Positions 15,903-23,509 of a DNA stretch of 64,000 nucleotides are shown piece by piece. The translations under genes were made by a program, and so were the position numbers. Position 1 is the first letter of the stretch; every line of letters starts with the position of its first letter. The notes under the pieces were generated by a model, which saw nothing but the letters and a program-made list of their open reading frames with translations, searched no databases and was not told the origin of the DNA. The DNA comes from Rhodanobacter sp. OK091. Its GTDB lineage: Bacteria > Pseudomonadota > Gammaproteobacteria > Xanthomonadales > Rhodanobacteraceae. Location: the NCBI RefSeq assembly GCF_900142825.1, contig NZ_FRCH01000001.1, forward strand, positions 868,001-932,000, read 5' to 3'.

Positions 15903-16349
15903 CTAGTTGCCTTTGCCAAGCGAAGGAAGGCCACCCGAGACGGTGTAGATGCTCCTTCGACGGCCACCACCATGCTGGGCACGTTTAACCTTGCGCTCCG
16001 CTACAGGCAGGACCCTGCAAGCAATGCACATGCGCTCGTGTGACCACATCATCTTTTTCTTGCCACAGACAACGCAGCGTCGTTTAGTCTTCCCGGTGCC
16101 AAGCTGATTGCTAGCGTAGTAGGGCTGCACTGTTGCCGGCTTATTCACGGGCTGCATGCTGACCGCATCGCTACTCGAAATTGCTTTCTTTGCACCATCC
16201 CTTCTTGCGCGAAGACCCTCGACTAGCTTCTGCTTTGTGCCGAGAGAATGTTTCTGAGCTAGAGCGCGAATTTCCTCAGCCTTATTGCGATCTCTTTCGA
16301 GACGTTGCTTGCGCGCCCGCACCCCTACGCCATTCTTTTTCTTGTTCAC
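15903..16349 (-). CDS. Basic protein with a zinc-ribbon (cassette 36)
   Basis: A 148-residue very basic protein. The first 60 residues form a charged helix rich in Arg, Lys and Glu; the C-terminal part has a four-cysteine zinc-binding pattern CVVCGKKKMMWSHERMCIAC. This combination suggests nucleic-acid binding, which is inference. I chose the GTG at 16349 (VNKKK), which has AGGGG six bases upstream. The alternative TTG would lie inside the neighbouring attC. Confidence 0.65.
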   Translation of the reverse strand: MNKKKNGVGVRARKQRLERDRNKAEEIRALAQKHSLGTKQKLVEGLRARRDGAKKAISSSDAVSMQPVNKPATVQPYYASNQLGTGKTKRRCVVCGKKKMMWSHERMCIACRVLPVAERKVKRAQHGGGRRRSIYTVSGGLPSLGKGN

Positions 16350-16363
16350 AGACTGCCCCTGCA

Positions 16364-16422
16364 ATCTAACGTTGGAGTTAAGCGGCGAGCGTCAGCGCGT
16401 CCGCTTGGACGAGTTGTTAGAC
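16364..16422 (-). repeat. attC of cassette 35
   Basis: Fifty-nine bp, cores ATCTAAC and GTTAGAC, with a variant loop (GCGAGCGTCAGCGCGTCCGC). Confidence 0.9.
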
Positions 16423-16826
16423 CCTGCAATGTCAGAGGACGCGCGCCCAAAAGGTGCGAAATTTCCGAAACTCTCGCATTTGAAGCCAGGCATGCAGATG
16501 CTTCCATTTAGTTGAAGCCCTGATGCTCCGTGTAGCCGGACGACCTTTACTTCGCAAGAACTATGCAAGAGCTCTGACAGTAATACCGTGTCTCCCTCTT
16601 TAAGGATAAAGGACCCGTCTGGGCTGCTCACTGCCTTGCTATGGGTGCCGTCGCTGTGAGTGACAATCCGCGGCACGTTTTCATAACCTTCCAGAAAAAC
16701 CAGCTTTGCGCCGCCGTGTTCCTGCGTTGCGTGTTTGATCCAACACGGATCGGCCGCGTGTGCAGAGGATGCGACGATACACATGCCCAACGTCACAAGG
16801 CGGAAAGCTGAAGATTTCGGATGCAC
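16392..16826 (-). CDS. Secreted/periplasmic protein of unknown function, attC-encoded tail (cassette 35)
   Basis: A 144-residue protein with a Sec signal peptide (MHPKSSAFRLVTLGMCIVASSAHA, cleavage before ADPCW) and five cysteines in the mature part that could form disulfides. The frame runs into its attC, giving the C-terminal residues GSNNSSKRTR. This closely resembles the tail of the VOC protein at 10709. No family recognised. Confidence 0.65.
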   Translation of the reverse strand: MHPKSSAFRLVTLGMCIVASSAHAADPCWIKHATQEHGGAKLVFLEGYENVPRIVTHSDGTHSKAVSSPDGSFILKEGDTVLLSELLHSSCEVKVVRLHGASGLQLNGSICMPGFKCESFGNFAPFGRASSDIAGSNNSSKRTR

Positions 16827-16840
16827 GTGAGCTTCCTTGA

Positions 16841-16897
16841 GCCTAACGCTGGAGTTAAGCGGCGGCGTAGCCGTCCGCCTTGAACGAGTGGTTAAGG
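16841..16897 (-). repeat. attC of cassette 34
   Basis: Fifty-seven bp, majority family, left core GCCTAAC. The right core reads GTTAAGG. Confidence 0.9.
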
Positions 16898-17299
16898 CGC
16901 TTTGCGAAAACCAAAACGCACCTTGTATGCGTAGACGACACCAGGTATCCCGATAAGCATCAAGTACATGACGGCATTGTATGCAGAAGGATTAGCGCGA
17001 CTGCCAGACCAAAGCACGCCATCGGATAGCTCAGCTAGTAGGTAAGCTGCACCAACCGAGAAAATGGTGCAGCCAATGACGCTGCCGATGAACTGCCTCA
17101 CGCGCCCGGAAGTGAAGCACGAAATGGCAACGAGAAAGCAGAACGTGCCAAATCCGTAGAAACCGATGGCTTTAGGGTCAGCACCAGAAGGGGCGACAAA
17201 AAACATGACGACCCCAAACAACCCGGCCACGAGGCCGAGTACAAGGCGTGCACCAAAGCTCAAGCCTTGATTGATAGCCTCATTTGCGCGCTCGTACAT
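16892..17299 (-). CDS. Four-helix membrane protein (cassette 34)
   Basis: A 135-residue protein starting MYERANEAINQGLSFGARLVLGLVAGLFGVVMFFVAPSGADPKAIGFYGFGTFCFLVAISCF, with four hydrophobic helices. The pattern recurs among proteobacterial cassettes but has no named function. The stop lies in the attC core. Confidence 0.65.
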   Translation of the reverse strand: MYERANEAINQGLSFGARLVLGLVAGLFGVVMFFVAPSGADPKAIGFYGFGTFCFLVAISCFTSGRVRQFIGSVIGCTIFSVGAAYLLAELSDGVLWSGSRANPSAYNAVMYLMLIGIPGVVYAYKVRFGFRKAP

Positions 17300-17307
17300 G
17301 TGATGTG

Positions 17308-17364
17308 CCCTGACGCTGGAGTTAAGCGGCGGCGCAGCCGTCCGCCTTGAACGAATGGCTAGGG
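17308..17364 (-). repeat. attC of cassette 33
   Basis: Fifty-seven bp, majority family, left core CCCTGAC and right core GCTAGGG. Confidence 0.88.
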
Positions 17365-17703
17365 TCCGAACAACGCCTCATGGCAATGCGGGCATAGACC
17401 GCTGGCCGTGGCCCTACGCCATGTGAACAACCCTACGGGCTTGTGGCATGCAGAGCAACGGGGAGCGTTGTGGGCAAATGCCCTGCGCATGGGGATGGCC
17501 CAGAGCCATATCACCGCGACGCACGCGGGCGCAGCGATGGCAAAGTAGATTGGAGCGCTTTCGGGGTATGACTGAAAAACGATGAAACCTACGATGACGA
17601 TGGACAGTTGAACAACGGAAAGAGGTGCACCGTATAGAACCAGCTTGCGACGCGTATGCGCCAAGGCGACTCTGGTTTGTTGGATGTACGAGGATCTGTC
17701 CAT
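17359..17703 (-). CDS. Two-helix membrane protein with C-terminal zinc-ribbon (cassette 33)
   Basis: A 114-residue protein: a basic N-terminus, two hydrophobic helices (about residues 20-70), then a CSACHKPVGLFTWRRATASGLCPHCHEALFGP zinc-ribbon. The last 14 codons reappear as a truncated remnant next to cassette 15 (26040-26090), so a paralogue was once present there. Cassettes 14 and 24 have the same membrane-plus-ribbon plan. Role unknown. Confidence 0.7.
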   Translation of the reverse strand: MDRSSYIQQTRVALAHTRRKLVLYGAPLSVVQLSIVIVGFIVFQSYPESAPIYFAIAAPACVAVIWLWAIPMRRAFAHNAPRCSACHKPVGLFTWRRATASGLCPHCHEALFGP

Positions 17704-17707
17704 AGGG

Positions 17708-17764
17708 CCCTAACGCTAGAGTTAAGCGGCGGCGTAGCCGTTCGCCTTGAACGAGATGTTAGGC
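17708..17764 (-). repeat. attC of cassette 32
   Basis: Fifty-seven bp, majority family, cores CCCTAAC and GTTAGGC. Confidence 0.9.
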
Positions 17765-18010
17765 ATGCGCCGACAACAATAGGCCGATAACATAGCCCAC
17801 CCCTGCAAGAACACCAACCAATGCAGCACCGCTACTACGAGATAGCTGCCACTGGGCTTTGAGGCCTATGCCCAAAGCACAACCAACTGCGAGGCAAATC
17901 GCAACCCACGGTTGAAAACCGACACTGAGCACGTGTGAGAGGAGCATGGCCAGGAGCACCGCTACCAAAGCACCTGCGAGTGTCGTAGCTGCAGAAACGA
18001 AGAATCGCAT
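17759..18010 (-). CDS. Small membrane protein (cassette 32)
   Basis: An 83-residue protein from the ATG at 18010 (MRFFVSAATTLAGALVAVLLAMLLSHVLSVGF), with three hydrophobic helices. An AAGGAGGTGGG-like Shine-Dalgarno precedes this ATG on the minus strand, which decides the start over the longer frame. Stop in the attC core. Confidence 0.65.
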   Translation of the reverse strand: MRFFVSAATTLAGALVAVLLAMLLSHVLSVGFQPWVAICLAVGCALGIGLKAQWQLSRSSGAALVGVLAGVGYVIGLLLSAHA

Positions 18011-18031
18011 ACCCACCTCCTTGTGCTGAAC

Positions 18032-18118
18032 ACCTAAGCTAAGCGGCCTTGCGGGCCGCAATGCATGATTGCACCGGAAACTCCCTCCCACACGGTCTGC
18101 TTGAGTGCATAGTTAGGC
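18032..18118 (-). repeat. attC of cassette 31 (87 bp)
   Basis: One of four long sites. Left core ACCTAAG (last base altered), right core GTTAGGC, central palindrome GCGGCC...GGCCGC. Confidence 0.8.
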
Positions 18119-18199
18119 CGCACTCAGACGAACAGTTGCGCTTGGCTGCTCAGACCAGCTCAGGGTCATGGCCTTCGGAGCAGACAGCCACCGACACGA

Positions 18200-18652
18200 T
18201 CATGCCTGCAGGCCGTTCCATGACCATCGAGGGATTCGGAGGCCCTCGGGTACGTCGCCGGCCCTTTGTGGGTACGCAGCCATGCTTACCGTAGTGGCCC
18301 ACGCAAAATAGTCGTGCAGGACTCGCCAGAGCGTGGAGTCGGCGACCTCAACGTCATCCATCGCCTGGTCAAAGCATGCGATCGCACGGCGGTCCATCTC
18401 TTCATGAGGCCCATTCCCGCTGTGCATACGAACTACCGACGACTCGCTGCCGTACTGCTCGCTGTAGGTCGGCGGTCCACCCCATGCTTCGCCCCAATAC
18501 GCCGCGAGGCGTTCGGTGTGTTGCGGATGGAATCCGTGGCTGAATGCATGTGCGACGACTTCGTCAGCCAAGACTCGCTCGTGCCACGCATGAGCAAGAC
18601 GACGAACACCTGCGGCGCCCCCGAGGGCTTCGAACAATGTATCGGTGGTCAT
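18200..18652 (-). CDS. Group 2 (O-type) truncated hemoglobin (cassette 31)
   Basis: A 150-residue 2-on-2 globin starting MTTDTLFEALGGAAGVRRLAHAWHERVLADEVVAHAFSHGFHPQHTERLAAYWGEAWGGPPTYSEQYG. The glycine motifs, the proximal His in the HTERL region and the conserved Trp-Gly (EAWGG) fit trHbO. Such proteins bind O2 or NO in the cytoplasm and handle redox or nitrosative stress. The ATG at 18652 removes a 20-residue attC-side prefix. About 80 bases without a gene separate its stop from its attC. Confidence 0.85.
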   Translation of the reverse strand: MTTDTLFEALGGAAGVRRLAHAWHERVLADEVVAHAFSHGFHPQHTERLAAYWGEAWGGPPTYSEQYGSESSVVRMHSGNGPHEEMDRRAIACFDQAMDDVEVADSTLWRVLHDYFAWATTVSMAAYPQRAGDVPEGLRIPRWSWNGLQA

Positions 18653-18680
18653 GACTGTCTTCCGTTGAAGCTGTATGCGC

Positions 18681-18758
18681 GGCCTAACGTTTGGTATGAG
18701 GGGCGGCCGCAAGTGGCCGAAGCCCGCTTGTGGATGCCGCCTCGATGGAAGGGTTAGA
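18681..18758 (-). repeat. attC of cassette 30 (78 bp)
   Basis: Cores GCCTAAC and GTTAGAC, with an unusual middle containing GGGGCGGCCGCAAGTGGCCG. Confidence 0.8.
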
Positions 18759-18794
18759 CCTCAGTGGGCTGCGCATGGTGACCGGGAGTTTGGC

Positions 18795-19340
18795 TCACGC
18801 CTCCGTGGCCGACGGCCAGCCGATTCGAGCGGCCCGACGGAGACTGGACTGAACGACCCATCGGTGGAACGGGGCGATGGCACCAATATAGAGACGGCCT
18901 GAGAGGTTGTGGCAATGGACCACGGTTGAAAGAGTCAAGTGGCGTTTGCCTCCCGGCGACGGCTGATTGGTACAGAGGACAGAAAGCCTGAAGTCCAGGT
19001 GCTTGTCGTCTTCTCCAAGGACAACTTCGGTCGGACTTGTGCTGTAGATCTTGAAGATGCCGACACGGCCTGCCCCGCTCGCCGCACCAAGTGACGTGAG
19101 TTGCTTGGCAGTCTTGAGGCCGAACTTGCCGACGACGGCATCTCGGACCGCCATGAGGTTGCCGACCCACGGTGCCTGGTGGGAGAAGATGAACCTCGCC
19201 AACAGTTCGGGATTGGTAGACGCTTCCGTTGGAAGCTCGATCGAGTAGGCGTCTGCGAGATTCGTCGATTCGTAGGCCCTGGCAATTCCCGACCCTATGG
19301 GAAGCGATACGGGCGTTGCGCGACGTTGTTGGTTTGACAT
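18795..19340 (-). CDS. DUF2867-family protein (cassette 30)
   Basis: A 181-residue protein from the ATG at 19340 (MSNQQRRATPVSLPIGSGIARAYESTNLADAYSIELP). Features of DUF2867 include LLARFIFSHQAPWVGNLMAVRD, RVGIFKIYSTSPTEVVLGEDDKHLDFRLSVL and the C-terminal IAPFHRWVVQSSLRRA. In other bacteria this domain is fused to NAD(P)-binding oxidoreductase domains or stands alone; function unknown. The frame upstream of 19340 is attC-derived and was excluded. Confidence 0.8.
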   Translation of the reverse strand: MSNQQRRATPVSLPIGSGIARAYESTNLADAYSIELPTEASTNPELLARFIFSHQAPWVGNLMAVRDAVVGKFGLKTAKQLTSLGAASGAGRVGIFKIYSTSPTEVVLGEDDKHLDFRLSVLCTNQPSPGGKRHLTLSTVVHCHNLSGRLYIGAIAPFHRWVVQSSLRRAARIGWPSATEA

Positions 19341-19368
19341 GTGTGCGAGCCACTGGTTGGGTTCTGAT

Positions 19369-19425
19369 ATCTGACGCTGGAATTGAGCGGCGGCGTAGCC
19401 GTCCGCCTTGAACGAGATGTTAGAT
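19369..19425 (-). repeat. attC of cassette 29
   Basis: Fifty-seven bp, majority family, cores ATCTGAC and GTTAGAT. Confidence 0.9.
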
Positions 19426-19923
19426 TTGCTTTTTGGCCGAGGGGCGCCCGAACAACGCGCATAGAACACCGAAAGCCATCAGGCCGCCATAGAACACAAT
19501 CGGAAAGTCGCTGATTTGTCGATTGTTGACTGAGTATGTGAGTGCCCACTTGTCTTTGCGGATAAGAGTACCTACGGGCAAGCGCCTCTCTAAGGACTCG
19601 TCAGTTGGGCCAGCTACATAAGTGGAACGTGTTTGATCTTGCGCTTCTACGACGTACGTAGTGTCGCACCGATTGTTGTAGGGCTGAACACAACTGGTCT
19701 CGGATGAGACTACGGTCCCTTGTAGCGAAATTGCAGCACGCTGATAAATTTCATGGCCCGCGAAAAACCAGACGAGCAAGGCTAGGGGCGCAAGGTTCGG
19801 GATGCTGTCTCTGAAAGTTGGAATCCTTTGGCCACCGACACGTCGGTTTATAACCATCCTGAAATCGCCAAGCCATTCACGAAAGCGCCCTAGCATTGAC
19901 TTTCCTTGTGCATCGAGGCTCAT
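19420..19923 (-). CDS. Two-helix membrane protein with an external domain (cassette 29)
   Basis: A 167-residue protein: a basic N-terminal region, a hydrophobic helix (about 45-57), an exported domain of about 75 residues with two Cys (SSETSCVQPYNNRCDTTYVVEAQDQTRSTYVAGPTDESLERRLPVGT), then a second helix near the C-terminus. The topology resembles DUF3592-type proteins. Stop in the attC core. Confidence 0.6.
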   Translation of the reverse strand: MSLDAQGKSMLGRFREWLGDFRMVINRRVGGQRIPTFRDSIPNLAPLALLVWFFAGHEIYQRAAISLQGTVVSSETSCVQPYNNRCDTTYVVEAQDQTRSTYVAGPTDESLERRLPVGTLIRKDKWALTYSVNNRQISDFPIVFYGGLMAFGVLCALFGRPSAKKQI

Positions 19924-19926
19924 AAA

Positions 19927-19983
19927 ATCTAACGCTGGAGTTGAGCGGCGGCGGCGCCGTCCGCCTCAAACGAGGGGCTAGGA
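19927..19983 (-). repeat. attC of cassette 28
   Basis: Fifty-seven bp, majority family with GGCGGCGGCGCCGTCC arms, cores ATCTAAC and GCTAGGA. Confidence 0.9.
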
Positions 19984-20382
19984 CTCGTCCGCGAAGAGCT
20001 TGAATGCGGAATCGTCCCAGTCGTGGCCGTGCCACTTCTCCGACGGAGGCGGGAAGCCTGTGCGGCAGTAACCGCGCTTTGCTGAGAAGTCGAAGATGGC
20101 GTGAACATAGTCATTGATGAGCAAGACCGCTTTGCAGTTGTCGGGGGACCAGCCGAGCTCAACCACTGAAGGAAGATGCCTGTCGGTGACGTTGGCCACG
20201 TTGTAGATGTGCATGGCATCTTGGATGGACTGACCAGATTGTGACTGGTCTAACGCATACAAGTATCCAGTGTCTCCGTCATCTTCAAAGACCACAGCGA
20301 ACGGGCCGTCTGGAGCAGCACCCTCAACGAACTCCTCGATGCCGACTGTGAGCTGCTGCTTGGCTACGACGTTAACCGGCAT
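19978..20382 (-). CDS. DUF2251-family protein (cassette 28)
   Basis: A 134-residue soluble protein starting MPVNVVAKQQLTVGIEEFVEGAAPDGPFAVVFEDDGDTGYLYALD and containing VVELGWSPDNCKAVLLINDYVHAIFDFSAKRGYCRTGFPPP, the signature of DUF2251. Members often sit alone beside other small accessory genes. Function unknown; an immunity-type role is only a guess. Confidence 0.75.
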   Translation of the reverse strand: MPVNVVAKQQLTVGIEEFVEGAAPDGPFAVVFEDDGDTGYLYALDQSQSGQSIQDAMHIYNVANVTDRHLPSVVELGWSPDNCKAVLLINDYVHAIFDFSAKRGYCRTGFPPPSEKWHGHDWDDSAFKLFADES

Positions 20383-20387
20383 GAGAG

Positions 20388-20444
20388 TCCTAACGCTGGA
20401 GTTAAGCGGCGGCGTAGCCGTCCGCCTTGAACGAGTAGTTAGAC
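20388..20444 (-). repeat. attC of cassette 27
   Basis: Fifty-seven bp, majority family, cores TCCTAAC and GTTAGAC. Confidence 0.9.
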
Positions 20445-20741
20445 ATTATTGGTAGCCACCTGCAAGAACTCGGCTCTGGTGCTCTCGGCCACGCTACGCC
20501 AAATTGTGCCCGCATTTGGATAGAGTTCGCACCCTTGCTCTCTGGCCGCAACGAGGATCTGCTGAAACCAACGCGCGTATGACCATTCGCGTGGCGGCGG
20601 AGAGTACAAGGAGTGACGCTCCGGGTCCCAATGAACCTCCATTGCCTCACGGTAGATGTAAGGAAACGCACGAGACGCCGGAACGACGTGCAGCTGACCT
20701 GCTGCGTCGATCACGATCTCTGCGATTTCGTCTCGGTCCAT
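20439..20741 (-). CDS. Unknown soluble protein (cassette 27)
   Basis: A 100-residue acidic protein starting MDRDEIAEIVIDAAGQLHVVPASRAFPYIYREAMEVHWDPERHSLYSPPPREWSYARWFQQI. It has no signal peptide or membrane helix and many aromatic residues in the middle. I do not recognise the family. Stop in the attC core. Confidence 0.6.
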   Translation of the reverse strand: MDRDEIAEIVIDAAGQLHVVPASRAFPYIYREAMEVHWDPERHSLYSPPPREWSYARWFQQILVAAREQGCELYPNAGTIWRSVAESTRAEFLQVATNNV

Positions 20742-20746
20742 TGGAT

Positions 20747-20836
20747 GTCTAACGCTTGAGCTAAGCGGCCGCTGCCGTGATGCGCAGCATGTTAGCGCAA
20801 CCCGTCACAACGGTCCGCTTGAAGGAATAGTTAGTG
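20747..20836 (-). repeat. attC of cassette 26 (90 bp)
   Basis: Long site, cores GTCTAAC and GTTAGTG. AAGCGGCCGCTGCCG in one arm matches the next long site at 21281. Confidence 0.88.
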
Positions 20837-21277
20837 CGCACGCCCGTAACGTTCCTGCAGCAGGATAACTGCGGCACGAGACTTAGCAGCGGCAACGACG
20901 ATTGAACTGAGACCAGGCTTCCACAGGGTAAGCTTCTGAGTTTCATGATGCCAATGAAAAACCTCGTTCCCAGCGCGCATAGCAGCGACTTTGAGTACGA
21001 GTTGATTTCCCGTGCCATTGTCGGCTATTGACACAAGGCCTTGCGCCATCACTTCTTTACCCCAGACGCCCTTGAGGTTTTCATAGATGATGCTGTTGCA
21101 TGTTTTTCGTGGGTTCGTTGGATCAAAAATAGGAAAAATTCTCCAGCCACCACGAATTTCGTTGCAGTTATACGATTTCCACGCTTCTCGTAGTTCGTCA
21201 GGAAAGCGAAAGCCTAGATCTGCTTCAGCAGCGGCAACCATTTCTTCCGTGACCCCAAGTGCAGGTTGCTGATTCAT
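20831..21277 (-). CDS. SMI1/KNR4 (SUKH)-family protein (cassette 26)
   Basis: A 148-residue protein of the SUKH superfamily. VTEEMVAAAEADLGFRFPDELREAWKSYNCNEIRGGWRIFPIFD matches the conserved start (E-x-LGF-x-P-x-D). Many bacterial SUKH proteins neutralise polymorphic or contact-dependent toxins, so this may be an orphan immunity protein; no toxin gene is adjacent. Stop in the attC core. Confidence 0.8.
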   Translation of the reverse strand: MNQQPALGVTEEMVAAAEADLGFRFPDELREAWKSYNCNEIRGGWRIFPIFDPTNPRKTCNSIIYENLKGVWGKEVMAQGLVSIADNGTGNQLVLKVAAMRAGNEVFHWHHETQKLTLWKPGLSSIVVAAAKSRAAVILLQERYGRAH

Positions 21278-21280
21278 GCG

Positions 21281-21371
21281 CGCTAACGCTTGAGCTAAGC
21301 GGCCGCTGCCGCGAGGACCGTCAGTTTACCAGCGGCCCATCGCAGCGATCCGATTGACCGCATAGTTAGGC
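21281..21371 (-). repeat. attC of cassette 25 (91 bp)
   Basis: The longest site, cores CGCTAAC and GTTAGGC. It shares the AAGCGGCCGCTGCCG arm with the site at 20747. Confidence 0.88.
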
Positions 21372-21818
21372 AACACGCCTTTTGCGAAACGGAACCGATA
21401 CCACAACGTATGTGAGCCCGCCTTGTGCAAGGACCGTGCATGAAACATTGTAGGGCTCAACGCCTAACCAGAAAAACTCGTAGGTTGTTCGATCAGCTAC
21501 GAACCTGTGTGTTTCTACAGGCTCGCCAAGCACGGTTGTAATTTGCTCGATGGCCATACCTCTTTGTAGAGGTAAACCCACGCGACGAAAGACAGCGCTG
21601 TAAATGGCCTTGTGGAGTGCCCCTAAGTCAAGTGCAAGCGACTGCAGCAGGCCTGGGTGTTTCTGTGGCCTGAGCCACCCAGTAAAACCGATGGCCTCAC
21701 CAACCCAAGTGCGCCCCATGAACTCCCAGTTGGTCAACGCAACGATTTGAGATGCGGGAGAAAACTGAGACAGACGAAGTTCACCGAATTCTTTATGAGG
21801 GATCATGGCTACGATCAT
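21366..21818 (-). CDS. Unknown soluble protein with a BamE-like segment (cassette 25)
   Basis: A 150-residue protein starting MIVAMIPHKEFGELRLSQFSPASQIVALTNWEFMGRTWVGEAIGFTGWL. The C-terminal part (RGMAIEQITTVLGEPVETHRFVADRTTYEFFWLG) resembles the GMt-x-QV-x-LG-x-P...YEF pattern of small BamE/BLIP-fold domains, weakly. No signal peptide. Function unknown. Confidence 0.6.
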   Translation of the reverse strand: MIVAMIPHKEFGELRLSQFSPASQIVALTNWEFMGRTWVGEAIGFTGWLRPQKHPGLLQSLALDLGALHKAIYSAVFRRVGLPLQRGMAIEQITTVLGEPVETHRFVADRTTYEFFWLGVEPYNVSCTVLAQGGLTYVVVSVPFRKRRVA

Positions 21819-21831
21819 CTGCTTTTGCGAA

Positions 21832-21888
21832 GCCTAACGCTGGAGTTAAGCGGCAGCGAAGCCGTCCGCCTTGAACGAGTAGTTAGAT
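21832..21888 (-). repeat. attC of cassette 24
   Basis: Fifty-seven bp, majority family, cores GCCTAAC and GTTAGAT. Confidence 0.92.
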
Positions 21889-22215
21889 ATTGTTGCCCGA
21901 GGTTTCATCTTTCGGCTCTCCGGATAACGGCAAGCCACAGTTCATGCAACGCTGTGCGAAAGGATTTGCCCATGAGGACATGCAAAACGTGTTTCCGCAC
22001 CTTGGGCAATTGCTGAAGCCGCTAAGTACAGCAGAAAAGAAGAGAAGCCCCATGTAACACGCAATAACGATGCTGCCCACCGCCCCAGAGATGACGACCA
22101 ACGAACTCAGCCACACGATCGGCAGGAAGCCGCTGAATAGAACGAGCACCTGACGTCGCCTGGCACGTATGCGCCGAAGCCCCGCCTCAATGCTCTCGTT
22201 GGAATCGATTGTCAT
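21883..22215 (-). CDS. Two-helix membrane protein with zinc-ribbon (cassette 24)
   Basis: A 110-residue protein: basic N-terminal helix, two hydrophobic segments (about residues 24-65), then CPRCGNTFCMSSWANPFAQRCMNCGLPL, a four-cysteine ribbon. Same plan as cassettes 14 and 33, but the sequences are clearly diverged. Role unknown. Confidence 0.7.
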   Translation of the reverse strand: MTIDSNESIEAGLRRIRARRRQVLVLFSGFLPIVWLSSLVVISGAVGSIVIACYMGLLFFSAVLSGFSNCPRCGNTFCMSSWANPFAQRCMNCGLPLSGEPKDETSGNNI

Positions 22216-22221
22216 GATTGA

Positions 22222-22284
22222 ATCTAACGCTGGGGTTGAGCGGCACGCGGCTTTTCGTGCGTCCGCTCGAATGAGCGGTTAGGC
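22222..22284 (-). repeat. attC of cassette 23 (63 bp)
   Basis: Cores ATCTAAC and GTTAGGC. The loop type is CGGCACGCGGCTTTTCGTGC, shared with 24210. Confidence 0.88.
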
Positions 22285-22290
22285 CAGAGC

Positions 22291-22581
22291 CTACCGGGTA
22301 GGTTCGTGCATGAGAAGACTATGAACAGCACGACCTTTCCGGAGGAAGTAGAAAGCGAAGAGCGCGAAGAAAATTATCTGAGCGACACCGAGGCCTAGTC
22401 CAACCCAGGTTGAAAGAATGGGCTGCTCCGTTCGAGCGGCGAGTGACTCGTAATTGACGGTGTACAGCTTTGATAAGTTGAAGGCATCGACGGCCACGCT
22501 CAGGAGCGATAAGAAAGCGCGTCCAAGCGCTAGCAGGCCAATGATTCTAAGGGTAAGCCAACCTGCGGATTCTTTGTTCAT
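22291..22581 (-). CDS. Small membrane protein (cassette 23)
   Basis: A 96-residue protein (MNKESAGWLTLRIIGLLALGRAFLSLLSVAVDAF...) with two or three hydrophobic helices (about 8-30 and 60-80). No family recognised. Confidence 0.6.
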   Translation of the reverse strand: MNKESAGWLTLRIIGLLALGRAFLSLLSVAVDAFNLSKLYTVNYESLAARTEQPILSTWVGLGLGVAQIIFFALFAFYFLRKGRAVHSLLMHEPTR

Positions 22582-22586
22582 TGGAT

Positions 22587-22635
22587 GCCTAGCGCTGGAG
22601 TAAAGCGGCCCGCCCGCTTGGACGAATTGTTAGCA
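22587..22635 (-). repeat. attC of cassette 22 (49 bp, short)
   Basis: Cores GCCTAGC and GTTAGCA. The loop is shortened (GCGGCCCGCCCGC), giving one of the two shortest full sites. Confidence 0.85.
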
Positions 22636-23325
22636 CCCAAGCCGAGATACGAACTCACTGATGACATGAGCGCAAGCTTGTGGCACAGCTTGGAGCAATA
22701 AATGAGGTCCTGCAATGTTTACGGTGGTGCAGTGCGCGATGGCTGCGCTAATTTGCCTGCCAGCACGCCACGCAAGCAGCCTGTCATTTGTGGCACAGAG
22801 GTAAAGAACGGGCAAAGAGACCGCGCGACAGCTGACTAACGCCTTGGCCCGCAGAGCGGAAGCAACCCGAGACCGAAGAACTGCTGGCCTGACTGCGAGC
22901 AATGCATTTTGGAGCGCGGCTTCTAGTTGTGGTGTGGCCCAGCGGCCAAGCAGCCACCAGGATAACAAAGACAACGGTATCGCTCGCACCGGCGCGAAGC
23001 GTGTGAGTGACGCAAGCGGCCCGAACATTGGCACCGGCGACTCTGCGAAGGTTGTAGAAAGGATAACCCCGACGAGATTGGACGGCGGGTTTGCGGCAAT
23101 GGAAAGCGCAATGGGACCCGAGAATGACTCGCCGAGGAGCACAAACGGTACAACGGAAGGCAACTGATCTCTGACAAGCCTTTCGAGCGCGACGTAGTCG
23201 AGAATCTGGTCTGGTGGGTAAGAAATGATCGCGATGGAGTCGAATGCTGCGCGGACGGCATCCGCAAAAGCGGAGTGCAACGTGGCAGTGCCATCTAGGC
23301 CGGGAAGCACTACGAGTACGGTCAT
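22630..23325 (-). CDS. Alpha/beta hydrolase (cassette 22)
   Basis: A 231-residue soluble hydrolase with the nucleophile elbow GESFSG (Ser about residue 66), the acid residue in YLCATNDRLL (Asp about 190) and the catalytic His in IAGPHLLLQ (about 212). The N-terminus TVLVVLPGLDGTATLHSAF has the oxyanion-hole LPGLDG. It resembles carboxylesterase/BioH-like hydrolases; substrate unknown. Stop in the attC core. Confidence 0.85.
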   Translation of the reverse strand: MTVLVVLPGLDGTATLHSAFADAVRAAFDSIAIISYPPDQILDYVALERLVRDQLPSVVPFVLLGESFSGPIALSIAANPPSNLVGVILSTTFAESPVPMFGPLASLTRFAPVRAIPLSLLSWWLLGRWATPQLEAALQNALLAVRPAVLRSRVASALRAKALVSCRAVSLPVLYLCATNDRLLAWRAGRQISAAIAHCTTVNIAGPHLLLQAVPQACAHVISEFVSRLGC

Positions 23326-23337
23326 GCTGATCTAGGA

Positions 23338-23394
23338 TGCTAACGCTGGAGTTAAGCGAAGGCGTAGCCGTCCGCCTTGAACGAGTGGTTAGGG
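23338..23394 (-). repeat. attC of cassette 21
   Basis: Fifty-seven bp, majority family, cores TGCTAAC and GTTAGGG. Confidence 0.9.
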
Positions 23395-23480
23395 CTCATA
23401 TGGCACGGCATTAACCACCGAGTCCAACCGTAAAAAGAGCTGTTTTTTTGGTCTTGGCCAGTCAACTGCTTTTTCAACAA

Positions 23481-23505
23481 TGACGCCAGAGAAGTCGTGT
23501 TAGGC
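23481..23505 (-). repeat. Partial attC (outer arms only)
   Basis: TGACGCC...GTTAGGC cores lie only 25 bp apart with no inner stem. This looks like a deleted attC between the ORF at 23510 and the site at 23338. About 85 bases between the two sites hold no convincing gene. Confidence 0.4.
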
Positions 23506-23509
23506 GCGC

